From Streptomyces sp. A2-16 (lineage in GTDB: Bacteria > Actinomycetota > Actinomycetes > Streptomycetales > Streptomycetaceae): a DNA stretch of 64,000 bases. A program made the translations under genes and the position numbers. Positions 1-8,396 of this stretch are shown piece after piece (within the stretch, counting starts at the first letter, position 1; the number at the start of each line of letters is the position of its first letter). The notes below the pieces were generated by a model. The model ran no database searches, was not told where the DNA came from, and saw only the letters and a list, made by a program, of their open reading frames with translations. Where the stretch lies: assembly GCF_018128905.1 (NCBI RefSeq), contig NZ_CP063808.1, forward strand, positions 1,736,001 to 1,800,000, given 5' to 3'.

Positions 1-1507
1 CCGCGGCGAGGAGGATCTCCGGGTCGGCGAGGAGGGCCCTCACCAGTCGGATGCGTTGGCGCTGCCCGCCGGAGAGGTTGCGGGCCTGGGCGTCGACGGG
101 GGAATCGAGGCCGTCCGGGAGGCCTTGCACGATGTCGTCCGCCACGGCTGCGTGTATCGCGGCTGCGGCCGAGTGGGGGCCGGTCGCGCCCCGCGGCGCA
201 GCCGCAGATCGACCCGGCCCCGCCCCCCTTTGGGGCGCGATCACCTCACGCAGAGTTCCCGCGAACAGGTCTGCCTCGTGGTCCGCCAGCAAGATCCGCT
301 CCCTGATCCGGGGCAGCCTGATCTCGTCCATCGGGACTCCGGCCCAGGTCGCCTGCGACGGGGTGTAGCGGCCGAGCCGGTCCAGCACCGCTGCCGTGTC
401 CGCCGGATGCGCAGAGGTCAGTGCCGTCATGCGGCCCGGAAGGATGCGTACACCCGACTCCGGGTCGTGCAGCACCGACGGTTCCGCCGGAGCGTCCCTC
501 GTCCCCCGGTCCTCCAGCGGCTCCAGCCGCAGGAACGCCACGACCCGCCTCGCCGCCACCACCCCCCGGCTCAGCTGGTACCCGCACTCCACCCAGAACG
601 CCACCGGACCCACCAGGACGGCGACATAGCCGTACACCGCGACCAACTCGCCCACGGTGATGTCCCCCTGGGCGGCCAGACGGGCCGCGAGCCAGGTGAC
701 CACGGCGAGGAACAGGGTGGGCAGGCCCACGCCGAGGGCCTGGACCCAGCTCGTGACCGCGCCCACCCGGTAGCCCTGGGCCCGCAGGTGCCCGCTGTCG
801 CGGTGGAAGGCGTCGGCGACCAGGCTCTTGCCGCCCAGACCGTTGAGGACGCGCAGACCGCTCGCGAGATCGCCGATACGGGCGGTGAGGATGCCCTGGC
901 GGTTGCGGTACTCCGTCTCGGCACCCTGGAGGCGGGACAGGAAGGGGCCCACGAGAAGGACGATCGCCGGAATGCCGAGGAGGACCACGGCCGCGAGGAC
1001 CGGGGACACCGCGACCAGGAGGGCGGCGACCGTCAGATAGGCGACGCACGCTCCGACGCCCGGGCCGACGACAGTCAGGGCGCCGGCGATCGTCTGCACG
1101 TCGCCCACGCCGATCGTGACGACCTCCCCGGCCCCGGTCCGGCGCGAGAGCGCGGCCCCGAGACGGACCGCCTGACCGACGACCACCTTGACCGTGCGGA
1201 AGTTGGCGTCCATCCGCACCCGGGTCATCGTGCGGTGCCGCATGATGCTCAGCCAGGCGTTGAAGGAACCGACCGCGAACAGCGCGAAGCTCCAGCCGGC
1301 GAGCGCCCCCCAGTCGCCCGGCTCCAGACCCTCGTCGATCGCCTTCGCCATCAGATACGGCGTCGCCGCCAGCAGCACCATCCACGTGCTGCCCAGCAGC
1401 GCCCCGGCCACCGACCGCCCCGGCTGGCAGCGCACCAGCCACCACAGGTACCGCCAACCGCCGCGGACATCGGGCGTGCCGGGGTCCTCGTACGCGTCGA
1501 CCATCAT
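1..1507 (-). CDS. ABC exporter half-transporter with degenerate P-loop (partial, runs off window)
   Basis: Membrane domain (about six helices, residues ~20-310) followed by an ABC ATPase domain; the C-terminus lies beyond the left edge. The signature NLSGGQRQR is intact, but where a Walker A GxxGxGKS/T should stand the protein reads ALTSAHPADTAA (bases 384-425), with no glycine-rich loop and no lysine; the Q-loop glutamine is also replaced (LADHEADLF). ATP binding by this subunit's own P-loop is therefore unlikely. Start ATG 1507 or 1504, preceded by AGGGGGA. It follows two other exporter genes by 25 bases and is probably in their operon. A dispersed repeat (173-242) lies in frame between Q-loop and signature. 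Confidence 0.85.
   Translation of the reverse strand, partial: MMVDAYEDPGTPDVRGGWRYLWWLVRCQPGRSVAGALLGSTWMVLLAATPYLMAKAIDEGLEPGDWGALAGWSFALFAVGSFNAWLSIMRHRTMTRVRMDANFRTVKVVVGQAVRLGAALSRRTGAGEVVTIGVGDVQTIAGALTVVGPGVGACVAYLTVAALLVAVSPVLAAVVLLGIPAIVLLVGPFLSRLQGAETEYRNRQGILTARIGDLASGLRVLNGLGGKSLVADAFHRDSGHLRAQGYRVGAVTSWVQALGVGLPTLFLAVVTWLAARLAAQGDITVGELVAVYGYVAVLVGPVAFWVECGYQLSRGVVAARRVVAFLRLEPLEDRGTRDAPAEPSVLHDPESGVRILPGRMTALTSAHPADTAAVLDRLGRYTPSQATWAGVPMDEIRLPRIRERILLADHEADLFAGTLREVIAPQRGAGPGRSAAAPRGATGPHSAAAAIHAAVADDIVQGLPDGLDSPVDAQARNLSGGQRQRIRLVRALLADPEILLAA
173..242 (-). repeat. Streptomyces dispersed GC-rich repeat inside an ABC transporter gene
   Basis: On the minus strand this reads GCGCCCC, a few bases, GGGGCGGGG, then a GCGGCTGCGCCGC core and GCGCGACCGGCCCC. 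It resembles a dispersed element I know from many Streptomyces chromosomes, normally between genes. Here it is in frame and adds an Ala/Gly/Pro/Arg-rich insert to the ATPase domain. A related copy lies at 4174-4238. Confidence 0.6.
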
Positions 1508-1532
1508 TCCCCCTGGTCACCCATGTCGTCGT

Positions 1533-3392
1533 TCACGCCAGACTGTCCCGCCACGCCCGGTGCAGATCCGCGAACCGGCCCGTCCCCGCGACGAGTTCGG
1601 CCGGAGTGCCGTCCTCGACGATCCGGCCGTGCTCCATGACCAGCACCCGGTCGGCGATCTCCACGGTGGACAGCCGGTGCGCGATCACCACGGCCGTACG
1701 GCCCTTCAGGACCGTCGCCATCGCGCGCTGCACGGCCCGCTCGCCCGGGACGTCGAGCGAACTGGTCGCCTCGTCCAGGATCAGCACCGCCGGATCGGCG
1801 AGCAACGCCCGCGCGAACGCCACGAGTTGGCGCTGCCCGGCCGAGATGCGGCCACCCCGCTTGCGTACGTCCGTGTCGTACCCGTCGGGCAGGGCGCTGA
1901 TGAAGTCGTGCGCGCCGATCGCCTTCGCGGCCCGCTCGATCTCCTCGCGGCCGGCGTCCGGGCGGCCGATCGCGATGTTCTCGGCGACCGTGCCGGAGAA
2001 CAGGAACGCCTCCTGCGTCACCATGACCACCCCGCGCCGCAGCTCGGGGACGGCCAGGTCGCGAAGGTCCACGCCGTCCAGGAGGACGCGGCCCTCGGAG
2101 GGGTCGTAGAAACGGGCCAGCAGCTTGGCGAGCGTCGACTTGCCCGCGCCGGTCGAGCCGACCACCGCGACCGTCTGCCCGGCGGGCAGGGTCAGGTCGA
2201 AGCGGGGGAGCACCTCGCCGCCCCTGCGGTAGCCGAAGCGGACACCGTCGAAGACGACTTCGCGGCCCGGGTGCTCCGACTCGATGGCCGGAAGCTGTCG
2301 GGGCGCCTCGGGTTCCGGCACCGTCGGGGTCTGGGCGAGCAGGCCCGCGATCTTCTCCAGGGAGGCCGCCGCCGACTGGTAGGAGTTCAGGAACATCCCG
2401 AGCCGGTCGATCGGGTCGTACAGCCGCCGCAGGTACAGCACCGCCGCCGCCAGCACACCCAGCTCCAGCGAGTCCTGCGCCACCCGGTAGGCGCCCCACA
2501 GCACGATCCCCGCGACGGCCGCGTTGGCGACCAGCCGGGACGCGACGACATAGCGGGCCATCTCGAGCAGCGCGTCGCCGTTGACCCGCTCGTGCCGCTT
2601 GTTCAGGACGGCGAACTCGGCGTCGTTGGCGGCCTCGCGGCGGAACGCGCGCACCGGGCGGATGCCGTTCATCGTCTCCACGAACTTCACGATCACGGCG
2701 GCGATCGCGGTCGACCGCTTCCGGTACACCCGGCCCGCCCGCTGCCGGTAGTTCCGCACCAGCAGGTACAGGGGCACGAAGGACGCCACCGCGACCGCGC
2801 CGAGCCCGAGGTCCAGCCAGAGCAGCAGGGCGGAGATGTACAGGAAGGACAGGATGACGGTGACGAGCTCCTGGAGGCCCTCGTTGAGCAGTTCGCGCAG
2901 CGACTCCACGTCCGTGGTCGAGCGGGAGATGAGCCGGCCCGAGGTGTAGCGCTCGTGGAAGTCGATGCTCAGCGCCTGGGCGTGCCGGAAGATCCGGCCC
3001 CGCAGGTCGAGCAGCACGTCCTGGTTCACGCGCGCGGAGACCAGGATGAACGCGTACTGCAGTCCCCCGGAGGCCAGCGCGCACAGCAGATAGCCGGCGC
3101 CCACCGCCATCAGCGGGCCGTTGTCGTGGTCCCGGAACGCGGGGACGGCCCGGTCGATCGCGTACGCCACCAGCAGCGGGCCCGCCTGCACGGCCGCCTG
3201 CTGGAGCAGCAGCAGGAGGGTCGTCACGGCGACCCGCGCCTTCATGGGGGCGAGCAGGGACCGCAGCAGGAGGGCGGTCGAGTTCGGGGGAGCGGGCAGG
3301 CGGTCGTGGTCGAAGGCGTCGTCGCCGTCCTTAGGCCCGGGCAGACCGGGTTCCTCGTCCGCGGTGGGCGCGGACGTCGTGGGGGCCGTCAT
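1533..3392 (-). CDS. ABC exporter half-transporter, subunit with canonical Walker B Glu
   Basis: 619-residue exporter: six membrane helices (about residues 50-340) then an ATPase domain. Walker A GSTGAGKST (about residue 410), Q-loop VTQEAFLF, signature ISAGQRQL (about 514, second position changed from LSGGQ), Walker B LILDEATSSLD (about 535) with the catalytic glutamate. Its ATG overlaps the upstream gene's stop by 4 bases, so the two are translationally coupled and likely form a heterodimer. The weakened signature here and the Asp in the partner's Walker B would fall in the same ATP site, as in TM287/288-type exporters. Substrate unknown. Confidence 0.92.
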   Translation of the reverse strand: MTAPTTSAPTADEEPGLPGPKDGDDAFDHDRLPAPPNSTALLLRSLLAPMKARVAVTTLLLLLQQAAVQAGPLLVAYAIDRAVPAFRDHDNGPLMAVGAGYLLCALASGGLQYAFILVSARVNQDVLLDLRGRIFRHAQALSIDFHERYTSGRLISRSTTDVESLRELLNEGLQELVTVILSFLYISALLLWLDLGLGAVAVASFVPLYLLVRNYRQRAGRVYRKRSTAIAAVIVKFVETMNGIRPVRAFRREAANDAEFAVLNKRHERVNGDALLEMARYVVASRLVANAAVAGIVLWGAYRVAQDSLELGVLAAAVLYLRRLYDPIDRLGMFLNSYQSAAASLEKIAGLLAQTPTVPEPEAPRQLPAIESEHPGREVVFDGVRFGYRRGGEVLPRFDLTLPAGQTVAVVGSTGAGKSTLAKLLARFYDPSEGRVLLDGVDLRDLAVPELRRGVVMVTQEAFLFSGTVAENIAIGRPDAGREEIERAAKAIGAHDFISALPDGYDTDVRKRGGRISAGQRQLVAFARALLADPAVLILDEATSSLDVPGERAVQRAMATVLKGRTAVVIAHRLSTVEIADRVLVMEHGRIVEDGTPAELVAGTGRFADLHRAWRDSLA

Positions 3393-5239
3393 CGGGCGTC
3401 CTCCTCATCCCGGGACTCCGCCCCGGACACGTCACCGGGCTCTTCCCCGGCCCCGGACATCAGATGGGCGTACTCGGCGTTGGTGCGCAGGAGTTCGTGG
3501 TGGGTGCCCACGGCCGTGACGCGGCCGTCCGACAGCAGGGCGACGCGGTCGGCGAGCTGCACGGTCGAGGGGCGGTGGGCGACGATCAGGGCGGTGGTGT
3601 CCGCCAGGACGTCCCGCAGCGCGGCTTCCACGGCGGCCTCGGTGTGGACGTCGAGGGCGGACAGGGGGTCGTCGAGGACGAGGAACCTCGGCTTGCCGAC
3701 CACGGCCCGGGCGAGGGCCAGGCGTTGGCGCTGGCCACCGGAGAGGCTGAGGCCCTGTTCGCCGACCTGGGTCCCGGTGCCCTGCGGGAGGGTGTGCACG
3801 AAGCCGGCCTGGGCGACGGACAGGGCGCGGTCCAGTTCGTGCTCGTCCGCGCCCATCAGGACGTTGTCGCCCACGCTGGTCGAGAAGAGGGTGGGGTCCT
3901 CGAAGGCCACGGCGACCATCGAGCGCAGCGTCTCCCTGGGCATGGCGGTGATGTCCTCGCCGTCCAGGGTGATGCGGCCGGAGGTGAGCTCGTGGAGGCG
4001 GGGGACGAGGGCGGTGAGGGTCGTCTTGCCGCTTCCGGTCGCGCCCACGAGGGCCATGGACTCGCCCGGGCGGATGTGGAGGTCGATCAGGTCGAGGACG
4101 GGCGGGGAGTCCTCGGGGGCGTCGGGGTAGCGGAAGCGGACGTGGTGGAACCGGAGGCCGTCCGCGGGCCGGTCCGGGCTCGTCGCTCCCGGCGGCGCAG
4201 CCGCGGACCGATACGGTCCCGCGTCCCTGACGGGCGCGCTCTCCTGCTCCGGTACCTCGTCCATCGCCTCGAAGTAGCGCTCCGTCGCCGTCGCCGCCTC
4301 CTGGCTCATCGCCAGCAGGAAGCCGATCGACTCCACCGGCCACCGGAGCGCGAGGGCCGTCGACAGGAAGGCCACCAGCGTCCCCGCCGACAGGTCGCCG
4401 TCCGCCACCTGCACGCAGCCCAGCACCAGCGCCGCCGCGATGGCCACCTCCGGGAGGGTGGTGATCACGCCCCAGATCGCGGCCAGCAGCCGCGCCTTGC
4501 GCAGCTCGGTCCCGCGCAGCTTTCCGGACAGGTCGCGAAACGCCCGCGCCTGCGACCGGTGGCGGCCGAAACCCTTGATGATGCGGATGCCGAGCACGCT
4601 CTCCTCGACGACCGTCGTGAGGTCGCCGACCTGGTCCTGGGCGAGTCGCGCCACATGGTGGTACCGCTTCTCGAAGATCACGCAGGTGACCATCACGGGG
4701 ATCGCGGGGCCGAGGATCACCAGGCCCAGGGTCCAGTCCTGGAGCAGCATGATGATCACGCCGGCGATGATCGTGACGGTGTTGACCAGCAGGAAGGTCA
4801 GCGGGAATGCCAGGAACATGCGCAGGAGCATGAGATCCGTCGTGGCCCGCGACAGCAGCTGGCCGGACGCCCAGCGGTCGTGGAAGGCCACCGGGAGGCG
4901 CTGGAGGTGCTGGTACAGGCCCGCTCGCATCTCCGCCTCCACATGGGAGAGCGGTCTGGCCACCAGCCATCGCCGCAGCCCGAACAGCAGCGCCTCCGCG
5001 AACCCGAGCAGCAGCAGGTACAGCGCCCCCAGCCACACGCCCGCCGTGTCCCCGTCGGCGACCGGTCCGTCCACCATCCACTTCAGGACGAGCGGGATCA
5101 CCAGCCCGGTGCAGGAGGCGAGGATCGCCACACAGGCGGCGGTGAACAGCCGCGCGCGGACCGGCCGGACGAACGGCCACAGGCGCAGCAGGGTCTTCAC
5201 GGCCGATCGGTCCTTGGTGGTTGCACGTGTCGTGGACAT
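3389..5239 (-). CDS. ABC exporter half-transporter, subunit with Walker B Asp
   Basis: 616-residue half-transporter and first gene of the three-gene exporter unit. Six-helix membrane domain (about 35-320), Walker A GATGSGKTT (about 397), signature LSLSGGQRQR (about 497), Walker B FLVLDDPLSALD (about 518). The residue after the Walker B aspartate is Asp instead of the catalytic Glu, the hallmark of the non-hydrolytic site in heterodimeric exporters; its full LSGGQ would complete the active site with the downstream subunit. A dispersed repeat (4174-4238) is embedded in the linker before the ATPase domain. It faces the 5.4-kb palindrome on its upstream side. Confidence 0.92.
   Translation of the reverse strand: MSTTRATTKDRSAVKTLLRLWPFVRPVRARLFTAACVAILASCTGLVIPLVLKWMVDGPVADGDTAGVWLGALYLLLLGFAEALLFGLRRWLVARPLSHVEAEMRAGLYQHLQRLPVAFHDRWASGQLLSRATTDLMLLRMFLAFPLTFLLVNTVTIIAGVIIMLLQDWTLGLVILGPAIPVMVTCVIFEKRYHHVARLAQDQVGDLTTVVEESVLGIRIIKGFGRHRSQARAFRDLSGKLRGTELRKARLLAAIWGVITTLPEVAIAAALVLGCVQVADGDLSAGTLVAFLSTALALRWPVESIGFLLAMSQEAATATERYFEAMDEVPEQESAPVRDAGPYRSAAAPPGATSPDRPADGLRFHHVRFRYPDAPEDSPPVLDLIDLHIRPGESMALVGATGSGKTTLTALVPRLHELTSGRITLDGEDITAMPRETLRSMVAVAFEDPTLFSTSVGDNVLMGADEHELDRALSVAQAGFVHTLPQGTGTQVGEQGLSLSGGQRQRLALARAVVGKPRFLVLDDPLSALDVHTEAAVEAALRDVLADTTALIVAHRPSTVQLADRVALLSDGRVTAVGTHHELLRTNAEYAHLMSGAGEEPGDVSGAESRDEEDAR
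4174..4238 (-). repeat. Second copy of the dispersed GC-rich repeat, in frame in an ABC gene
   Basis: Minus strand: GCGCCCG, GGGACGCGGGACCG, then GCGGCTGCGCCGC and GAGCGACGAGCCCGG. It shares core and layout with 173-242. It encodes part of the linker between membrane and ATPase domains of the 3389-5239 product (RSAAAPPGATSP, compare GRSAAAPRGATGP in the other gene). Confidence 0.6.
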
Positions 5240-5340
5240 CAGCTGCGAGCCTACGGATCGGCACTGACAACGCCCACCGAGTTTTGGCCGGACCGGAATC
5301 GGCCGATGGACCTACGACCTGCGTGTTCGAGGGGTCGTAC

Positions 5341-5383
5341 GGGAAGAGCGGAGAGGCTGTGGGGGAAGAGCGGAGAGGCTGTG
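5341..5383. repeat. Two direct 21-bp repeats (period 22) upstream of the DrrA-like gene
   Basis: GGGAAGAGCGGAGAGGCTGT occurs at 5341 and again at 5363, with a degenerate third unit following to about 5400. A related GGGGTCGTACGGG occurs on either side (5331 and 5398). It sits in the 250-base divergent intergenic region and could be regulatory or simple slippage. Confidence 0.8.
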
Positions 5384-5411
5384 CGGGAGGAGCCGAGGGG
5401 GTCGTACGGGC

Positions 5412-5433
5412 GCATCAACCGATCGGTTGATGC
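5412..5433. promoter_or_regulatory. Perfect 22-bp palindrome, candidate operator
   Basis: Self-complementary over 22 bases with half-site GCATCAACCGA. It is the only perfect palindrome of this length seen in the intergenic region between the divergent exporter operon (minus) and the DrrA-like gene (plus, 57 bases downstream). Size and AACCGATCGGTT core suit a TetR-family dimer. No TetR gene is adjacent, so the regulator would be encoded elsewhere. Confidence 0.7.
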
Positions 5434-5489
5434 CGGGTCGAGCGCGACGGGCGATGCGGCGGCGGGGCCCCGACCGGGACGCTGATGCC

Positions 5490-6395
5490 ATGTCCGTCAT
5501 CGAAGTCAGCGAACTGCGCAAGTCCTACGGCGGCCGGGCCGTCGTCGACGGTGTCTCCTTCACCGTCGAGGAGGGCGAGATCTTCGGAATCCTCGGCCCG
5601 AACGGCGCCGGCAAGACCACCACCGTCGAGTGCGTCGAAGGCCTCCGGGTCCCCGACGCGGGCCGGGTCCGTGTCACCGGGCTCGACCCCGTCGCCGACC
5701 ACGCGCGCGTGGCCCGCGTCCTCGGCGCCCAGCTCCAGGAGAGCGAACTCCAGGCCAAGCTCACCGTCCGCGAGGCCCTGGAGCTCTACACCACGTTCTA
5801 CGACAAGCCCCTCGACTGGCGCCCGCTCGCCGAACGGCTCGGGCTCACCCAGAAGCTCACCACCCGGTTCGGCAAGCTCTCCGGTGGCCAGAAGCAGCGC
5901 CTGTTCATCGCGCTCGCCCTGGTCGGCAACCCCCGGGTCGTCGTCCTGGACGAGCTGACCACCGGCCTCGATCCACGTGCCCGCCGCGACACCTGGGAGC
6001 TCATCGAGGACGTGCGCGCGAACGGCGTGACCGTCCTGCTCGTCACTCACTTCATGGAGGAGGCGCAGCGGCTCTGCGACCGGATCGCCGTGATCGACAA
6101 GGGCCGGGTCGCCGCCCTGGACACCCCGGCCGGGCTCATCCACCGCTCGGCGGGCGCCACCGTCATCAGCTTCACCCCGTCCACCGCGCTCGACGCGCAC
6201 GAGCTGAACGCGCTGCCCGCGCTCGCCTCGATCGAGGACCGGGACGGCCGTCTCACCCTGTCCGGCACCGACGAGACCGTGAACGCCGTGATCACCCTGC
6301 TCGCCCGCCGGCACGTCACCGCCCACCAGCTCCGGGTCGTCGACGCCACCCTCGACGACGCCTTCCTCGACCTGACCCAGGAGGCCACGGCATGA
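5490..6395 (+). CDS. ABC transporter ATPase, DrrA/daunorubicin-resistance type
   Basis: 301 residues, one soluble ATPase domain: Walker A GPNGAGKTT near residue 38, signature LSGGQKQR, Walker B VVLDELTTGLD (Leu where most relatives have Pro), switch histidine in LLVTHFMEEA. After it comes the C-terminal extension typical of DrrA/CcmA-type drug or lipid exporters. Start ATG 5490 gives the usual MSVIEVSELRKSYG opening; in-frame codons further upstream would run into the palindrome. The stop overlaps the permease ATG by 4 bases, so they are a coupled pair. Confidence 0.93.
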   Translation: MSVIEVSELRKSYGGRAVVDGVSFTVEEGEIFGILGPNGAGKTTTVECVEGLRVPDAGRVRVTGLDPVADHARVARVLGAQLQESELQAKLTVREALELYTTFYDKPLDWRPLAERLGLTQKLTTRFGKLSGGQKQRLFIALALVGNPRVVVLDELTTGLDPRARRDTWELIEDVRANGVTVLLVTHFMEEAQRLCDRIAVIDKGRVAALDTPAGLIHRSAGATVISFTPSTALDAHELNALPALASIEDRDGRLTLSGTDETVNAVITLLARRHVTAHQLRVVDATLDDAFLDLTQEATA

Positions 6396-7126
6396 ACACC
6401 GCCGTACTGCGGACCGAGGTCCGACTCTTCCGCCGCGAACCCGGCGCCCTCTTCTGGATCCTGCTGTTCCCGACCCTGCTCCTGGTGATCCTCGGCTCGA
6501 TCCCGTCCTTCCGGAACCACGAGGCCGACCTCGGCGGCCTCAGGACCATCGACGTCTACGTGCCCGTCGCCGTGCTCCTGGGCATGATCGTCGGCGGCCT
6601 GCAGTCCATGCCGCAGACCCTCACCGGCTACCGCGAGCGCGGCATCCTGCGCCGCATGTCCACCACACCGGTCCGCCCCACCGCCCTGCTCACCGCGCAG
6701 ATGACCGTCTACGGCGGTGCCGCCCTGGCATCCGCGCTGCTCGCGCTCGCCGTCGGCCGGTTCGCCTTCGACGTACGACTGCCCCAGCAGCTGTTCGGCT
6801 ACCTGCTGGCCCTGGTCCTGGCCGTGCTCGCCGCCCTCGCGCTGGGCGCGGTGGTCTCCGCGCTGTCCCGGACCACGAAGATCGCCGGCGCCATCGGGTC
6901 CGCCGTGTTCTTCCCGGCGATGTTCTGCGCGGGCGTGTGGGCGCCGGTGCAGACCATGCCGCACGTGCTCGCCCGGATCGTCGGGTACACGCCGTTCGGC
7001 GCCGCCGCCGAGGCCCTGAACCGGGCCGCGGCCGGGCACTGGCCGGGCTGGACCCACCTGGGCGTCCTCGTCGTGTGGACGCTGCTGCTGACGGCCGCCG
7101 CGTCGCGCTGGTTCCGCTGGGAGTAG
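6392..7126 (+). CDS. ABC-2 type transporter permease
   Basis: 244-residue membrane protein with about six helices, an amphipathic N-terminal start and the ABC-2 architecture that partners DrrA-like ATPases. The mid-protein segment PQTLTGYRERGILRRMSTTP is the conserved cytoplasmic loop of this family. It is translationally coupled to the ATPase and followed 10 bases later by the sensor kinase, so exporter and two-component system are one operon. The arrangement resembles LiaRS/BceRS-like settings in which the exporter answers envelope or drug stress; that function is inferred from context. Confidence 0.92.
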   Translation: MNTAVLRTEVRLFRREPGALFWILLFPTLLLVILGSIPSFRNHEADLGGLRTIDVYVPVAVLLGMIVGGLQSMPQTLTGYRERGILRRMSTTPVRPTALLTAQMTVYGGAALASALLALAVGRFAFDVRLPQQLFGYLLALVLAVLAALALGAVVSALSRTTKIAGAIGSAVFFPAMFCAGVWAPVQTMPHVLARIVGYTPFGAAAEALNRAAAGHWPGWTHLGVLVVWTLLLTAAASRWFRWE

Positions 7127-7136
7127 GGGAGACGCC

Positions 7137-8396
7137 GTGCAGACTGGGGAGATGAACGCGTCGGACGCCCGGGTCGACCGGTACTGGGAACGGCTGCACG
7201 TCTGGGGGCCGTACGGACTGCTCGGCACCAGTGTCGTCCTCGCGGTCGTCTCCGCGGGCATCATGGACGGCCCCGTCGACTGGTACCTCGTCGGGGCCCT
7301 GGTCGCCGCCGCGATCGTCCTCCAGCTGTGGTGGCACGGCACCCGGTACCGCCGCGTCAAGCGCGGCCGCAGCCCCTCCCGCGCCGGGACCGCGTACTAC
7401 GCCGTCCGCTGGGCCATCGCCTTCGCGCTGACCTGGATCAACCCGTTCTTCGCGTTCTACGCCGCGACCGGCTACATGGACGCCGACGAGCTGATCCCAG
7501 GCCTGTGGCGGCGACTGGGACTGTTCGCGAGCGCGGTCACCGTGGCGGGCGCGCAGGCCGGCGGGCTGATGCCGGACAGCACGGCCCAGTGGCTGGGGTT
7601 CGCCGCACTGCTGGCCGCCAACTTCGGCCTCCAGTCGGTGGTCGCCCACATCACCGAGCAGGAGGAGCAGCGCTCCCGGGAGCGCACCTCGACCATCGAG
7701 GCCCTCCAGCAGGCGCTCGACGAGAACGCCGCCCTCCACGCCCAACTCCTCGTCCAGGCACGGGAAGCGGGCGTCGCCGACGAGCGCCGCCGGCTCGCCG
7801 CCGAGATCCACGACACCCTCGCCCAGGGCCTGACCGGGATCATCGCCCAGCTCCAGGTCGTCGTGAACACACCCGACGAGGACCAGGCCCGCGCGCATGT
7901 CCACCGGGCCATGGACCTCGCCCGCCACAGCCTGGGCGAGGCCCGCCGCTCGGTGCACAACCTCGCCCCGGTCGCCCTGGACGACGCGGGCCTTCCCGAA
8001 GCCCTGAAGCAGACGGTCGCCGACTGGGGTGAACGCACCGGCGTACGCGCGGAGTTCACGGTCACCGGCACCGCCGAGCAGCTCCACGACGAGGTCTCCG
8101 CGACCCTGCTCAGGATCGCCCAGGAGGCCCTCTCCAACGCCGCCCGGCACGCGCACGCCACCCGCCTCGGCGTCACCCTGAGCTTCCTGACCGACGAGGT
8201 CATCCTCGACATCCGAGACGACGGACGCGGCTTCGACCCGCTCGCCCTCCCCGCCCGCACCCGCACCGGCGGCTTCGGCCTCGACGGCATGCGGGCCCGC
8301 GCCGAGCGCATCGCGGGCTCCCTCACCGTCGAGTCCGAACCGGGCCACGGCACCGCGCTGTCGGCTCGCGTACCGTTGGTCCGCCATGACCAGTGA
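7137..8396 (+). CDS. Sensor histidine kinase, NarL-type (HisKA_3)
   Basis: 419 residues. The N-terminal half has about five membrane helices with short loops and no large extracellular domain, so it probably senses at the membrane. HisKA_3 phospho-acceptor ERRRLAAEIHDTLAQ with His near residue 225; HATPase domain with N-box EALSNAARHAHA and G1 DDGRGFDP. Start GTG 7137 has GGGGAGA at good spacing; ATG 7152 is an alternative. Overlaps the response regulator start by 11 bases. Confidence 0.93.
   Translation: MQTGEMNASDARVDRYWERLHVWGPYGLLGTSVVLAVVSAGIMDGPVDWYLVGALVAAAIVLQLWWHGTRYRRVKRGRSPSRAGTAYYAVRWAIAFALTWINPFFAFYAATGYMDADELIPGLWRRLGLFASAVTVAGAQAGGLMPDSTAQWLGFAALLAANFGLQSVVAHITEQEEQRSRERTSTIEALQQALDENAALHAQLLVQAREAGVADERRRLAAEIHDTLAQGLTGIIAQLQVVVNTPDEDQARAHVHRAMDLARHSLGEARRSVHNLAPVALDDAGLPEALKQTVADWGERTGVRAEFTVTGTAEQLHDEVSATLLRIAQEALSNAARHAHATRLGVTLSFLTDEVILDIRDDGRGFDPLALPARTRTGGFGLDGMRARAERIAGSLTVESEPGHGTALSARVPLVRHDQ

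Noticed and set aside
56..4130. Very long plus-strand open frames over the ABC exporter region
   Set aside because: They are antisense shadows produced by high GC; the minus-strand frames carry complete ABC motifs and overlapping start/stop coupling.
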